Assembly: GCA_016935015.1 (NCBI GenBank)
Contig: JAFGRT010000060.1
Location: 1 to 42,083 of the forward strand
DNA from: Acidobacteriota bacterium
GTDB lineage: Bacteria > Acidobacteriota > JAAYUB01
Reading direction: 5' to 3'
Length of the DNA stretch: 42,083 bases
The notes beneath the pieces are model-generated. The model worked only from the letters and a program-made list of their open reading frames with translations, did no database searches and was not told the DNA's origin. Within the stretch, counting starts at the first letter, position 1. The number at the start of each line of letters is the position of its first letter. Below, in pieces: positions 9,674 to 17,548 of the stretch. The translations under genes and the position numbers were made by a program.

Positions 9674-11104
9674 ATGGACGAACAAACGAAATACCGCCGC
9701 TCCGCCCTCCTGGTCGCCATGCTGACGTCGTTCCTGACGCCGTTCATGGGTTCGGCGGTGAACATCGCCCTGCCGGCCATGGCCCAGGATCTCGATCTGG
9801 GCGCCATCCTCCTCAGCTGGGTGGCCACCGCCTACCTGCTCGCCTCGGCCGTCTTTCTGGTCCCTTTCGGCCGACTGGCCGACATCCGCGGCCGCAAGCT
9901 CATCTTTAGCTGGGGCATCGGCATCTTCACCCTCGCCTCCCTCCTCATCGGCTTGGCCGTGACGCCGGCCATGGTCATCGGTTTCCGCGTGCTGCAGGGG
10001 GTGGGCAGCGCCATGATCTTCGGCACCGGCCTGGCCATCCTGGTTTCGGTGTACCCGCCCCACCAGCGGGGCCGGGTGCTGGGCTTCACCGTGGCCTGCG
10101 TCTACGCCGGCCTGTCCCTGGGACCGACCCTGGGCGGCCTGCTGACCCACCACCTCGGCTGGCGCAGCGTCTTTTTCGTCAATGTCCCTTTCGGCCTGCT
10201 GGTTCTGGCCGTGGCCCTCTGGAAGCTCAAGGGGGAGTGGGCCGAAGCCCGCGGCGAGCGGATGGATCTCATCGGCGCCGTGATCTACGGCCTCGCCCTG
10301 TCCGGTATCATCTACGGCCTGAGTCGGCTGCCCGCCGCCACGGGTGCCGGGCTGATCCTGGCCGGCCTCATCGCCCTGGGATTGTTCATCCACCGCGAAC
10401 TGCGTCTCGACCAGCCGGTGCTGGACATCCGCCTCTTCCGCGGCAACCGCGTCTTCGCCTTCTCCAACCTGGCCGCCTTCATCCACTACAGCGCCACCTT
10501 CGCCGTGGTCTTTCTGATGAGCCTCTACCTGCAGTACAACCTGGGCCTCAGCCCCCGCGACGCCGGGCTGATTCTCGTCTGCCAGCCCATCGTCATGGCC
10601 GTCTTCTCGCCGGCGGCCGGCTGGCTGTCGGATCATTGGGATCCCCAACGGATCGCCTCGCTGGGCATGTTCATCACCAGCATCGGCCTGACCATCCTGG
10701 CCCTGCTGGACGGCGACTCCGCATTGCCCCAGCTGGTCACCGGCCTGGTGGTGCTGGGCTTCGGGCTGGCCCTCTTCTCCTCGCCCAACACCCGGGCGGT
10801 GATGAATTCGGTGGCGCGGAAACACTTCGGCGTGGCCGGCGGCACCGTCAGCACCATGCGTGTCTGCGGCCAGATGATGAGCATGGGCGTGACCACCATG
10901 GTCTTCAACATCCTGCTGGGTCAGACGGAAATCACCGCTGACCGGTTTCCGGCCTTTCTGTCCAGCATGCGCACCACCCTGACCATCTTCATCGCCCTGA
11001 CCGTCTTCGGCATCGCCGCCTCCCTGGCCCGCGGCCGCACCCACCCCCGGCCGGCCGGCGAAGACCGGGCAGCGGCGGCTCCGCCGGACCTCGGGCGCGG
11101 CTAG
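9674..11104 (+). CDS. MFS drug/solute exporter, DHA2 (EmrB/QacA) type
   Basis: Proton-driven efflux transporter in the inner membrane, 476 residues with about 14 hydrophobic helices, the count expected of the DHA2 branch. The start is the ATG at 9674 (MDEQTKYRRSALLVAML); the upstream ribosome-binding site is weak. Family motifs seen: SAVNIALPAMAQDL in helix 1, motif A FGRLADIRGRKL (residues 65-76) in the first cytoplasmic loop, and the motif-C region GPTLGGLLTHHLGWRSVFF. A TTGACT hexamer at 9630-9635 could be a -35 but the matching -10 is poor. No regulator or membrane-fusion partner is adjacent, so the substrate is unknown. The C-terminus is a Pro/Arg/Ala-rich tail. Confidence 0.9.
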   Translation: MDEQTKYRRSALLVAMLTSFLTPFMGSAVNIALPAMAQDLDLGAILLSWVATAYLLASAVFLVPFGRLADIRGRKLIFSWGIGIFTLASLLIGLAVTPAMVIGFRVLQGVGSAMIFGTGLAILVSVYPPHQRGRVLGFTVACVYAGLSLGPTLGGLLTHHLGWRSVFFVNVPFGLLVLAVALWKLKGEWAEARGERMDLIGAVIYGLALSGIIYGLSRLPAATGAGLILAGLIALGLFIHRELRLDQPVLDIRLFRGNRVFAFSNLAAFIHYSATFAVVFLMSLYLQYNLGLSPRDAGLILVCQPIVMAVFSPAAGWLSDHWDPQRIASLGMFITSIGLTILALLDGDSALPQLVTGLVVLGFGLALFSSPNTRAVMNSVARKHFGVAGGTVSTMRVCGQMMSMGVTTMVFNILLGQTEITADRFPAFLSSMRTTLTIFIALTVFGIAASLARGRTHPRPAGEDRAAAAPPDLGRG

Positions 11105-11238
11105 CCGGCCGAATCCCCCACCTTGCGGAAACCATCCGACCCACCGGGACGTATACACTGCCCAGGGATGCGTCTTTTTTCACATCAAGGGCTCACCCGG
11201 CCGGCACGGCCGCGCCGTTCCGCCTGAAAGGAAGTAGG

Positions 11239-11829
11239 ATGAAACCGAACCGTCTTCTCCCCCTCCTGCTGATGCTGGTGGCCGGCCTGTTGCCGGCCTG
11301 CGGCCAGAGCCGGGACGAGTGGCAGCAGCCCGAGCGCATCATGGACGTGGCCGGCTTCCGCCCGGGCATGTACATCGGCGAAATCGGCGCCGGCGAGGGC
11401 TATTTCACCTTCAAGCTGGCCGAACGCGTCGGCCCCGCAGGGAAGGTCTACGCCAACGAGATCCAGTCCCACCTGTTGCAGACCGTCCGCGACCGGGCCC
11501 GGCAAGAGAACATCACCAACATCGTCACCGTGCTGGGCGCCGAAACCGAGCCCCAGTTCCCGGCGATGACCCTGGACGGTCTCATCATGGTCTACGTCTT
11601 TCACCACCTGTCCCGCCCGGTGGAGTACCTGCACAATCTCCGCTCCTATTTTGGCGAGGACACGCGACTGGTGATCGTGGAGCGGGATCCGGTGCGCTAC
11701 CGGGATTACATGTCCGACCATTTCATGAAAAAGGAACGGGTGTTCGATCTCCTCAAGCAGGCCGACTACCGCCTGATCCGGCTGGAGGAATTCCCCCGCG
11801 ACAACATATTCATCGTGGTACCCGACTAA
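11239..11829 (+). CDS. Lipoprotein-anchored class I SAM-dependent methyltransferase homologue
   Basis: A 196-residue protein combining a type II signal peptide (MKPNRLLPLL...GLLPA, lipid-modified Cys21) with a compact Rossmann methyltransferase fold. Motif I is EIGAGEGYFTFKLAE (about 48-62), followed by KVYANEIQ (acidic end of strand 2) and LDGLIMVYVFHHL (strand 4). The arrangement RPGMxIGEIGAGEGYF...GPAGKVYANE matches a known group of 'predicted methyltransferases' with export signals (COG4798-like). AAGGAAG at 11228-11234 sets the start. Because SAM is cytoplasmic, an exported member is biochemically puzzling; it may have lost catalysis or act before export. It converges on the pseudo-ProRS gene, with 99 bp between stops. 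Confidence 0.83.
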   Translation: MKPNRLLPLLLMLVAGLLPACGQSRDEWQQPERIMDVAGFRPGMYIGEIGAGEGYFTFKLAERVGPAGKVYANEIQSHLLQTVRDRARQENITNIVTVLGAETEPQFPAMTLDGLIMVYVFHHLSRPVEYLHNLRSYFGEDTRLVIVERDPVRYRDYMSDHFMKKERVFDLLKQADYRLIRLEEFPRDNIFIVVPD

Positions 11830-11928
11830 ACGCCAGAACAGGCGGCCATCCATAGGAGCGGTGACCATCTCTTTTCCAAATGGGGATTTTCAGAGGATTA
11901 TTCGTCCACTCATGATCCGCCGTGGCTC

Positions 11929-13635
11929 TCAACCCTGCAGCAGGAAGCGGCGGATGCGGGCCAGGGCCGGCTCCAGGCCCAGCAGCGTCTTCTCCGTCTG
12001 GTGCCGGAAACGCAGCTCCACCTGACCCGCCTGGTGGGTGCGGCGGCTGAGGGTCAGCAGCACGGGCATGCCCAGCAGTTCGGCGTCCCGGAATTTATCG
12101 CCGGCGCGGGTGTCGCGGTCGTCGAACAGTACCACCAGCCCCTCCTCCTGCAGGCGGCCATACAGATGTTCCGCCGCCCGGTGGACATCCTGATCGTCCA
12201 GGTTCAGGCCCATAAGGTGCACCTGGAACGGCGCCACGCCCACGGGCCAGACGATGCCCGCCGGGTCATGATGCTTTTCCACCACCGCCGCCAGCAGTCC
12301 CGTAAAATCCAGGGTCAACGCCGCCAGCCACGCGGGCCGCTGCCGACCTTCATCGCTGACGAAACAGCATCCTGTCGCCTGCGGCAAGCCCGTTCCCCAC
12401 GGGACCACTTCTCCCAGCACTCCCACCGGCTCGGGCGCCAGCCGGCCCGTTTCGCAACGGGCGCAGAGATGCCCGGCCGTGGCCTGGCGGAAATCACCAA
12501 ATTCCGGTTGCGGTAAATCCCGGTCGAAATTGACGTTGATGTAGTGATGATCCGTCCGGTTGGCACCGCATTCGAAATTGACCCGCTCCCGGGTGGCCTC
12601 ATCGGCCAGCAGACACACTTCGTCCGGCAAGCCAATGGGCCCGGCATAACCCACCTCGGCCCCCGTCAGCTGCCGCACCCGCTCGGGCGGCGCCAGCACC
12701 AGCCGCCGGCAACCCAGCCGCCGCCGCACCTTGGCCTCGCTCACGTCGCAGTCGCCGCGCACCATGACCGCCACCGGCTCGCCGTCGGCTTCGAAGAGGA
12801 GCATCTTGGTGGTCTTCCAGTGCGGAATGTTCAGAAACTCGGCCAGGGGTTTCGTCTGGATCAGCCCCGGCCCGTGCACCGTTTCACACGTCCGCGGCTC
12901 TTCCTCACGCCCATGGGTAATGATGCGGGATACGGCCACGGACGTCATGGCGGCATAGCCGCAGGCGGCGCAGTACAACACTTCTTCCGGACCGTCCTCC
13001 TGGGGGGTGACCAGCCGCCGGGCCGGCGGGCCTTCGGCGCCGGGACGGCCGGCATCCACCCAGCGTCCGTCCAGGCCGGCCCGCCGACAAACCCGCTCCA
13101 GCACCCGGGTGAGGAGCCGCATCGTGTTGGCCGTGTCGGCCTCGTTGGCATCCAGGGCCCAGGCATGGAGGACGGAAATCTCCCGGGCGCTGACCAAGCC
13201 CAGCACAGAGCGATAGTCATCCTGATACGCCGGCACGATCTGAAAGATCCGCCGCGGCAACTGCTTGTATGAATTGATTTCGCGGGCCAGCAAGTGCAGC
13301 ACCAGCCCGTCCTGGGGACCGGCCAGGGTCAGACGGGCACCGCGCCGATCCATGATCTCAAAGGCGGATCGCTCACCCAGCCACGTTGGGGATGCGGAAT
13401 CCGCGGCGAACTGGAGGCGCGGCAGGCGCCACTCCTCGGCTCCCAGCTGGGTCAACTCGGCGCGCAGGATGGCGGTCAGACGGTCCAGCGCCTGGATCTG
13501 CAGCGGCAGGGCGGCGAAAAGGCCCGGCGCCGATTCGCGGATATATCCGGCCTGGATGAGCAGGCGGTGGGCGGCGGTGAGGGCCTGGCGGGGCCCCTGC
13601 CGGGCCGGCCGGACCAGCAGTTGCGACATCTTCAT
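11929..13635 (-). CDS. Prolyl-tRNA synthetase homologue with eroded catalytic motifs and intact editing domain
   Basis: Full-length (568 residues; E. coli ProRS is 572) bacterial-type ProRS homologue. The N-terminal fold aligns throughout (AHRLLIQAGYIRESAPGLFA; EINSYKQLP), but catalytic signatures are degraded: GPTHEE is GPQDGL (106-111), the motif 2 FRDE is YQDD (137-140), SHEF is PARR, and motif 3 GIGxxR has Gly446 in place of Arg. In contrast the YbaK-type INS editing domain (about 230-400) keeps IQTKPLAEFLNIP, Lys277, VMVRGD and GANRTDHHYINVN with tandem His363-364. Two CxxC pairs (222/225, 391/394) remain, and the anticodon-binding domain is good (FDDRDTRAGDKFRDAELLGM). The start is set by GGAGGAA 7 nt upstream. 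It is probably not an aminoacylating enzyme; a trans-editing or tRNA-binding role is inferred. A normal proS must exist elsewhere if this is inactive. Confidence 0.85.
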   Translation of the reverse strand: MKMSQLLVRPARQGPRQALTAAHRLLIQAGYIRESAPGLFAALPLQIQALDRLTAILRAELTQLGAEEWRLPRLQFAADSASPTWLGERSAFEIMDRRGARLTLAGPQDGLVLHLLAREINSYKQLPRRIFQIVPAYQDDYRSVLGLVSAREISVLHAWALDANEADTANTMRLLTRVLERVCRRAGLDGRWVDAGRPGAEGPPARRLVTPQEDGPEEVLYCAACGYAAMTSVAVSRIITHGREEEPRTCETVHGPGLIQTKPLAEFLNIPHWKTTKMLLFEADGEPVAVMVRGDCDVSEAKVRRRLGCRRLVLAPPERVRQLTGAEVGYAGPIGLPDEVCLLADEATRERVNFECGANRTDHHYINVNFDRDLPQPEFGDFRQATAGHLCARCETGRLAPEPVGVLGEVVPWGTGLPQATGCCFVSDEGRQRPAWLAALTLDFTGLLAAVVEKHHDPAGIVWPVGVAPFQVHLMGLNLDDQDVHRAAEHLYGRLQEEGLVVLFDDRDTRAGDKFRDAELLGMPVLLTLSRRTHQAGQVELRFRHQTEKTLLGLEPALARIRRFLLQG

Positions 13636-13719
13636 GATGAACTTCCTCCCTCCCTTTCTCCCCAGGCCCGGTCCGTCCATCGACCGGGTGTCCGTCCAGC
13701 TGTTCGGTGATATAGGGAT

Positions 13720-13748
13720 ATTTTACGGCAGCCGCCGTACGATTGCAA
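13720..13748 (-). promoter_or_regulatory. Probable sigma70-type promoter of the ProRS-like gene
   Basis: On the minus strand, TTGCAA (13743-13748) and TAAAAT (13720-13725) are separated by exactly 17 bp, about 85 bp upstream of the start codon. The -10 matches five of six consensus bases and the -35 four. Seen in sequence; activity inferred. Confidence 0.55.
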
Positions 13749-13904
13749 CCACACAGCGACAGGGCGGTAATACTGGCATTTTACCGGATCCGCCGGGTGT
13801 AAATCGGCGAGATAAATGATGAATCAATCGGGGTGGGGTTTTGCCATTCGGAAACTCAGCCGGATTTCCCTTCCAGCCCGGATTTTAAATGTACGATCGG
13901 TTTT

Positions 13905-14190
13905 GGGGTCGGACCAAGACAATATTCTCAAAATTAACAGGTTAACACCGAAACAAAGGTCAAAACTGGCCTTAAAAGCCTGTTTTGGGGCCTGAAAATG
14001 CGCGGTTAACGTCCCCTGTATACACGGGGCCAGTTTGCATCCGCTCCCCTCGCGAGACCGGCGGATGGAACAGACAAAAACCGAGCCCACCCTATGAAAA
14101 TACCCCCAAAAAGTGGCGTTTAAGGCCAAAAACAGGCCAAATTTTGCATTTATATTGTTTTATTGCAACATGTTGTCCTGGTCCGACCCC
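13905..14190. mobile_element. MITE-like element with 18-bp terminal inverted repeats
   Basis: The left end GGGGTCGGACCAAGACAA (13905-13922) and the right end TTGTCCTGGTCCGACCCC (14173-14190) are inverted repeats matching at 17 of 18 positions, enclosing about 250 bp without a coding frame. The right 95 bp (14096-14190) recur as a direct repeat at 14428-14524. Ends of the form GGGGTCxGACC are, from memory, frequent next to REP-associated Y1 transposases; a relic of such an enzyme lies in this window at 41198-41380. The non-autonomous mobile-element interpretation is inference; the repeats themselves are visible. Confidence 0.65.
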
Positions 14191-14227
14191 AAGTGCCTAA
14201 GGCCTGGAGGGCCGATAAGTCCGGTAG

Positions 14228-14254
14228 CCGGGGGTGAGCGGAGCGAGCCCCCGG
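14228..14254. repeat. GC-rich hairpin between the two element copies
   Basis: CCGGGGG (14228-14234) pairs with CCCCCGG (14248-14254) around a 13-nt GA-rich loop (TGAGCGGAGCGAG). It is set in a segment with further short GGCC palindromes (GGCCTGGAGGGCC, GGCCTGAAAGGCC). It has no T-tract, so is more likely a repetitive palindrome than a terminator. Confidence 0.55.
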
Positions 14255-14427
14255 AAAGGATGCCCATCAAAATTGGTGAGGCCTGAAAGGCCGGCCCGAG
14301 AACAGGCACGGGATCGGATCACGTCACGACATGCGCAATCAACATGAGCCATCATCGATTCAGGAAAATGTTTACTTCTTTGCGCCGTCGCGGGCGGATC
14401 GTCACGCCACGCCGCCACGCGCGCAAC

Positions 14428-14524
14428 GAAAAATCCCCCCCAAAAAGGGGCGTTTAAGGCCAAAAACAGGCCAAATTTTGCACTTATATTCTTTTATTGC
14501 AACATGTTGTCTTGGTCTGACCCC
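14428..14524 (+). repeat. Second copy of the MITE-like right end
   Basis: About 97 bp nearly identical to 14096-14190. Shared core segments include GGCGTTTAAGGCC, AAAAACAGGCCAAATTTTGC and TTTTATTGCAACATGTTGTC, ending in TTGTCTTGGTCTGACCCC. Differences are scattered point changes plus length changes in the C-run, as expected of an older duplicate. Confidence 0.8.
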
Positions 14525-14755
14525 GAATTGGGGCAGCACGGCTTCGAACCGGCTACCGATCCAGGCGGCGAAGGCCACGGCGCTGGTTCATGCTGTTCCT
14601 CCCATGATGGATCCGTATTCTATCTGCGGATTATATGCCCGGACAGTTTTCCATCCAGCCCGATTTCCGGCCGTTCATCCCTTCGCAGCTTCATTTTTGA
14701 ACATCTTTAACCGCAAGGCCATTTATACTGTCATAATCATCCGGAGGTGTCACCC

Positions 14756-15535
14756 ATGCTGCGTCCGGCCGTTATCAGCCTTTTCTGCCTGTTGACCAGC
14801 CTGTGCGTTCCGGCGGCCGATCCCGCGCCAGGCCTCATGTCTGACCAGGAGGCCAGGCAGACCCTGGAGGAATCCCCCTGGTCCCGCCCGTTCGTCTGGA
14901 GCCGCGTGGAGGGAGCCGACGATTTTTACCACGCCTTCCAGACCCAGGTTTCGCCGCGGATCACCGTCACGGTGCAACTGTTTTCAGCCCACCCCGTGCG
15001 GGAAGCGTACGCCGTCCAGAGCGCCCGCGGCAACCCCGCCCTGTTGAAGAAATGGGAATGGTTTTACACCCAGGAGTTCGCGGATGAAATCGTCATTTCC
15101 TGGATGATCGACTGTTCCGAGGCCAGCAGCCCGGACTTCCGGGATTTCATGGCCCAGCTCAACACCCTGCCGGCGGCGGAATGGCGGAAGGACACCTGCC
15201 TGCTCACCGACACAGGCCGCCGGGTCTATCTCAAGGATTACCTGCCGCCCACGCCCGACGGCACCGGCGCCAAGTTCATCTTTCCCCGGTTCGCCGACGA
15301 CGGCCAGCCGCTGGTGACGACCGACGTCCGCGCCCTGGAGTTTCACGCCCTGCCTCTGGTCATCGCCAGCAACCAGCCCACCGGCTATGTCCTGAACCGC
15401 TGCCAGGCCCGTGGCCGGGACTCGGCCACCGAAGCCATGGTCCGCGACATGAAGCGCGAGCAGAACTCCACCCTGCGCGTAAAGGTCGCCTTCGACTTGG
15501 AGAAATGCCGCTACCACGGCCAGACGGAGTACTGA
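14756..15535 (+). CDS. Exported protein of unknown function
   Basis: A 259-residue protein with a signal peptide (MLRPAVISLFCLLTSLCVPAA). The ATG at 14756 lies 8 nt after GGAGG; an in-frame GTG at 14747 overlaps that site and is rejected. The mature N-terminus LMSDQEARQTLEESPWSRPF and the later FADEIVISWMIDC and LEFHALPLVIASN resemble exported proteins often left hypothetical in Acidobacteriota; I do not know a function. Three Cys (116 region, 152 region and 'DLEKCRYHG' near the end) could form a disulfide. There are no membrane helices after the signal. It converges on the membrane-protein gene with 12 bp between stops. Confidence 0.78.
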   Translation: MLRPAVISLFCLLTSLCVPAADPAPGLMSDQEARQTLEESPWSRPFVWSRVEGADDFYHAFQTQVSPRITVTVQLFSAHPVREAYAVQSARGNPALLKKWEWFYTQEFADEIVISWMIDCSEASSPDFRDFMAQLNTLPAAEWRKDTCLLTDTGRRVYLKDYLPPTPDGTGAKFIFPRFADDGQPLVTTDVRALEFHALPLVIASNQPTGYVLNRCQARGRDSATEAMVRDMKREQNSTLRVKVAFDLEKCRYHGQTEY

Positions 15536-15547
15536 CGCCCCAGCCTA

Positions 15548-16042
15548 TCAGCCGGCCAGCCAGGCCAGCAGCGCGCTCAGGGGAATCATGATGACCAGGC
15601 CGCAGAGATGGGCCCGGAAATGATGGGAAAAATCCCGGTAATCCGCCTTTTCCGTCCCCGGAATCATGACGAAACGGGGGGTGAGGCGGACGATGATCAG
15701 CCAGTCCAGCAGACACCAGTCGACCAGCGATGTCAGGAAAAACAGCCCATAGACATGCAGCCAGACCACCCCGAAAGCGATAGGTTCAGCCCCGCCGGCG
15801 AGGATCAGCTGAACGAAAACGAAAGGTAAACCCAGCGTCAGGGCCAGAAAGGGAATTCCCAGCAGCACGGATCCCATTTTTTCACGGCGCGTTTTGGGCG
15901 GCACTTTCTGCTTGATCCGCTCCGGATAATCCTGCAGGCCCCAGATACGGGGGCTGACGGACATCATCAGCAACAGCAGGTAGCCGTTGATGATGAGGGC
16001 ATACACCAGTGCATGCAACAACGATGGGAGGAAAACAGCCAT
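15548..16042 (-). CDS. Small four-helix membrane protein, unknown
   Basis: A 164-residue integral membrane protein with four hydrophobic helices (LVYALIINGYLLLLMMSV; LGIPFLALTLGLPFVFVQLI; VWLHVYGLFFLTSLVDWCLL; HLCGLVIMIPLSALLAWLAG) and a basic cytoplasmic loop YPERIKQKVPPKTRREKM between helices 1 and 2. The ATG at 16042 has AGAGGTG just upstream. I do not recognise a family with a known role. No neighbour on the same strand suggests an operon. Confidence 0.75.
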   Translation of the reverse strand: MAVFLPSLLHALVYALIINGYLLLLMMSVSPRIWGLQDYPERIKQKVPPKTRREKMGSVLLGIPFLALTLGLPFVFVQLILAGGAEPIAFGVVWLHVYGLFFLTSLVDWCLLDWLIIVRLTPRFVMIPGTEKADYRDFSHHFRAHLCGLVIMIPLSALLAWLAG

Positions 16043-16360
16043 GGCGCACCTCTTTGCTGCCGGTCACGGCGAAGGGTATTCCGCCGACTCCGTCCCGGCT
16101 GCGGGTTGCTCCGCCCACATTTTCACCGGCCGGATTCATGTGCCACAACCGCCGGTTGCCTGTACTCCCTTGTCTTTCACCAGCGGCATCGATAACACCG
16201 CCCGTGGCCCCCCCCGGGGGAGGGGGGGGCGACGGATGGCCGACGGCGACCTTCGGCCCCGCACGACACCACATTCCGTACTGGATTTTTTAACCGGGAC
16301 CGACTAAGATCAACGGCGACGAAATCCGGACAATAACCGACTCTTCAGACGAGGTGAAGG
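16043..16360. other. Divergent intergenic region with a C8/G8 hairpin
   Basis: A 318-bp gap between the divergent membrane-protein and lipoprotein genes. It contains no credible frame. The notable content is a perfect 9-bp stem, G-C8 (16207-16215) and G8-C (16222-16230), with loop GGGGGA. Neither a convincing promoter nor a T-tract is apparent. Confidence 0.6.
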
Positions 16361-16918
16361 ATGAATTTCCGATGGCTGATGATGTTGGGCATGCTGGCGG
16401 GGCTGCTGGGCGGCTGCAGCGGCGGAAAGGCCGAGACCATGAATTCTCCGCAGAATGCCGATGATTATCCGCACGTGGGCATGACACTGGCGGAGTTTCG
16501 GGCCATCTTCCCCGCCGTCAAGCCAGACAGTTACGGGCAATGGCCCCGCAACGCCGAGCTGCACGGTCTGGCCGGCGGCTGGACCTACACCTTCCAGGAC
16601 GGCCGGTTGCAGTGGTTCCTGTTCGACGTCTACGAACGGACAGTGGACGCCGCTTATTTTGACCGCTGCCTGCAGGCCACCCGCCGGCTGATGGAGGACT
16701 ACCGGGCCCGCTACGGCGAGCCGGCAGACGTGGAGGAAGGGACGACCCGATTTCGCGACCCGGGCCAGGACCATCACTGGGGCTACCCAGTGCTGAAAGC
16801 CAGCTGGATCACCGCCGCCGAGAAGATCCGGGTCTCCTTCCAGTTCAAGGGGAGTCACGGCGATTACTATTTTCTGGTAAAGGTGGAACATCACGACCGG
16901 AACGATCCCCTGGCGTGA
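16361..16918 (+). CDS. Small lipoprotein, unknown function
   Basis: A 185-residue predicted lipoprotein: type II signal peptide MNFRWLMMLGMLAGLLGGC with lipobox LGGC (Cys19). GAGGTGAAGG precedes the ATG. The mature part opens MTLAEFRAIFPAVKPDSYG, a pattern like SmpA/OmlA-type small lipoproteins ('G M T x x E' then a proline-rich turn), and contains WTYTFQDGRLQWFLFDVYE and RYGEPADVEEGTTRF, also reminiscent of proteins with a BLIP-like/SmpA fold. That similarity is weak, so I leave the function open. Confidence 0.8.
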   Translation: MNFRWLMMLGMLAGLLGGCSGGKAETMNSPQNADDYPHVGMTLAEFRAIFPAVKPDSYGQWPRNAELHGLAGGWTYTFQDGRLQWFLFDVYERTVDAAYFDRCLQATRRLMEDYRARYGEPADVEEGTTRFRDPGQDHHWGYPVLKASWITAAEKIRVSFQFKGSHGDYYFLVKVEHHDRNDPLA

Positions 16919-16966
16919 CGCGCCCGCTGCGGGCGGGCCCGCGCCGGGAGTCCGACCGGACGGCAG

Positions 16967-17512
16967 TCACTCCGTCACGCGGATGTAGTCGAAGCGCAAT
17001 TCCTGCGCCGAGCCGTCTTTCCGGGTTGAGCTGACGAAGACGTGGAGACGATCCGCGCCGTCCCGGCGAAACGTCAATCTCGAAAAGTACGCTGCGGTGG
17101 CCGTCAGTTTCACCAGCGGAAAATCCACCGTCTCCGCCTGTTTTTCCCACCCCTTCAAACCGGCGTCAAAATGCTTCAGGCGCAGGATGAGGCTGCCCTG
17201 CTCCGGGCTGATGGTCAGAAGTTCGTAAAACACCGGCCGCCCGTCCTTGACCAGACGGAACATGCCCATCATGGCCCCACCGGCTGGCGGGCTCCACACC
17301 TCGTCACACCGGCCGCCCAGGGCCGCGCCCTGCCAGGCGCCGGCGAGCCAGGCCACGGCCTCGATGGACGCCGGCGGCGAGGATTCGCCCGGGGCCAGCG
17401 TCAGGATATTCTCCGTCGCCGGGTCGGCGGCGACGCTCCAGGCGCTGCCCGCGCCGGACAGCAGCAGCACCAGGCCCGGTAGCATAAAACGGGTCAGGGA
17501 ACCGACGATCAT
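16967..17512 (-). CDS. Exported DUF6265-family protein
   Basis: A 181-residue exported protein. A signal peptide (MIVGSLTRFMLPGLVLLLSG...) is followed by a lipocalin-like small beta-barrel domain typical of DUF6265: VAWLAGAWQG, CDEVWSPPAGGAMMGMFRLV, FYELLTISPEQGSLILRLKH and LTFRRDGADRLHVFVSS. AGGAGG is 4 nt before the ATG. It lies 36 bp downstream of the alpha/beta hydrolase gene and is probably cotranscribed with it. The family has no established biochemical role. Confidence 0.85.
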   Translation of the reverse strand: MIVGSLTRFMLPGLVLLLSGAGSAWSVAADPATENILTLAPGESSPPASIEAVAWLAGAWQGAALGGRCDEVWSPPAGGAMMGMFRLVKDGRPVFYELLTISPEQGSLILRLKHFDAGLKGWEKQAETVDFPLVKLTATAAYFSRLTFRRDGADRLHVFVSSTRKDGSAQELRFDYIRVTE

Positions 17513-17548
17513 CTTTCCTCCTTTGAAAAACCGGGGCAGCCGCGCCGG

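Larger units (their letters stand above)
13636..14755. other. Gene-free 1.1-kb stretch holding repeats
   Basis: No open frame here looks like a protein. Two short minus-strand frames both begin MALNA-FWG only because they start inside two copies of the same repeat. The stretch contains the promoter at 13720-13748, a MITE-like inverted-repeat element (13905-14190), a GC hairpin (14228-14254) and a further copy of the element's right end (14428-14524). From 14525 to 14755 the sequence is AT-richer; a TATACT (14724-14729) may be the -10 of the downstream exported-protein gene. Confidence 0.7.

Noticed and set aside
9515-11158. 547-residue minus-strand open frame opposite the MFS gene
   Set aside because: Composition (Gly, Gln, His, Asp repeats) is typical of the antisense of a GC-rich membrane-protein gene; the plus frame has real MFS motifs.
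13824-14463. Two minus-strand frames both starting MALNA-FWG, resembling a duplicated small gene
   Set aside because: Their common start merely reflects the duplicated element end; the sequences diverge immediately and lack ribosome-binding sites.
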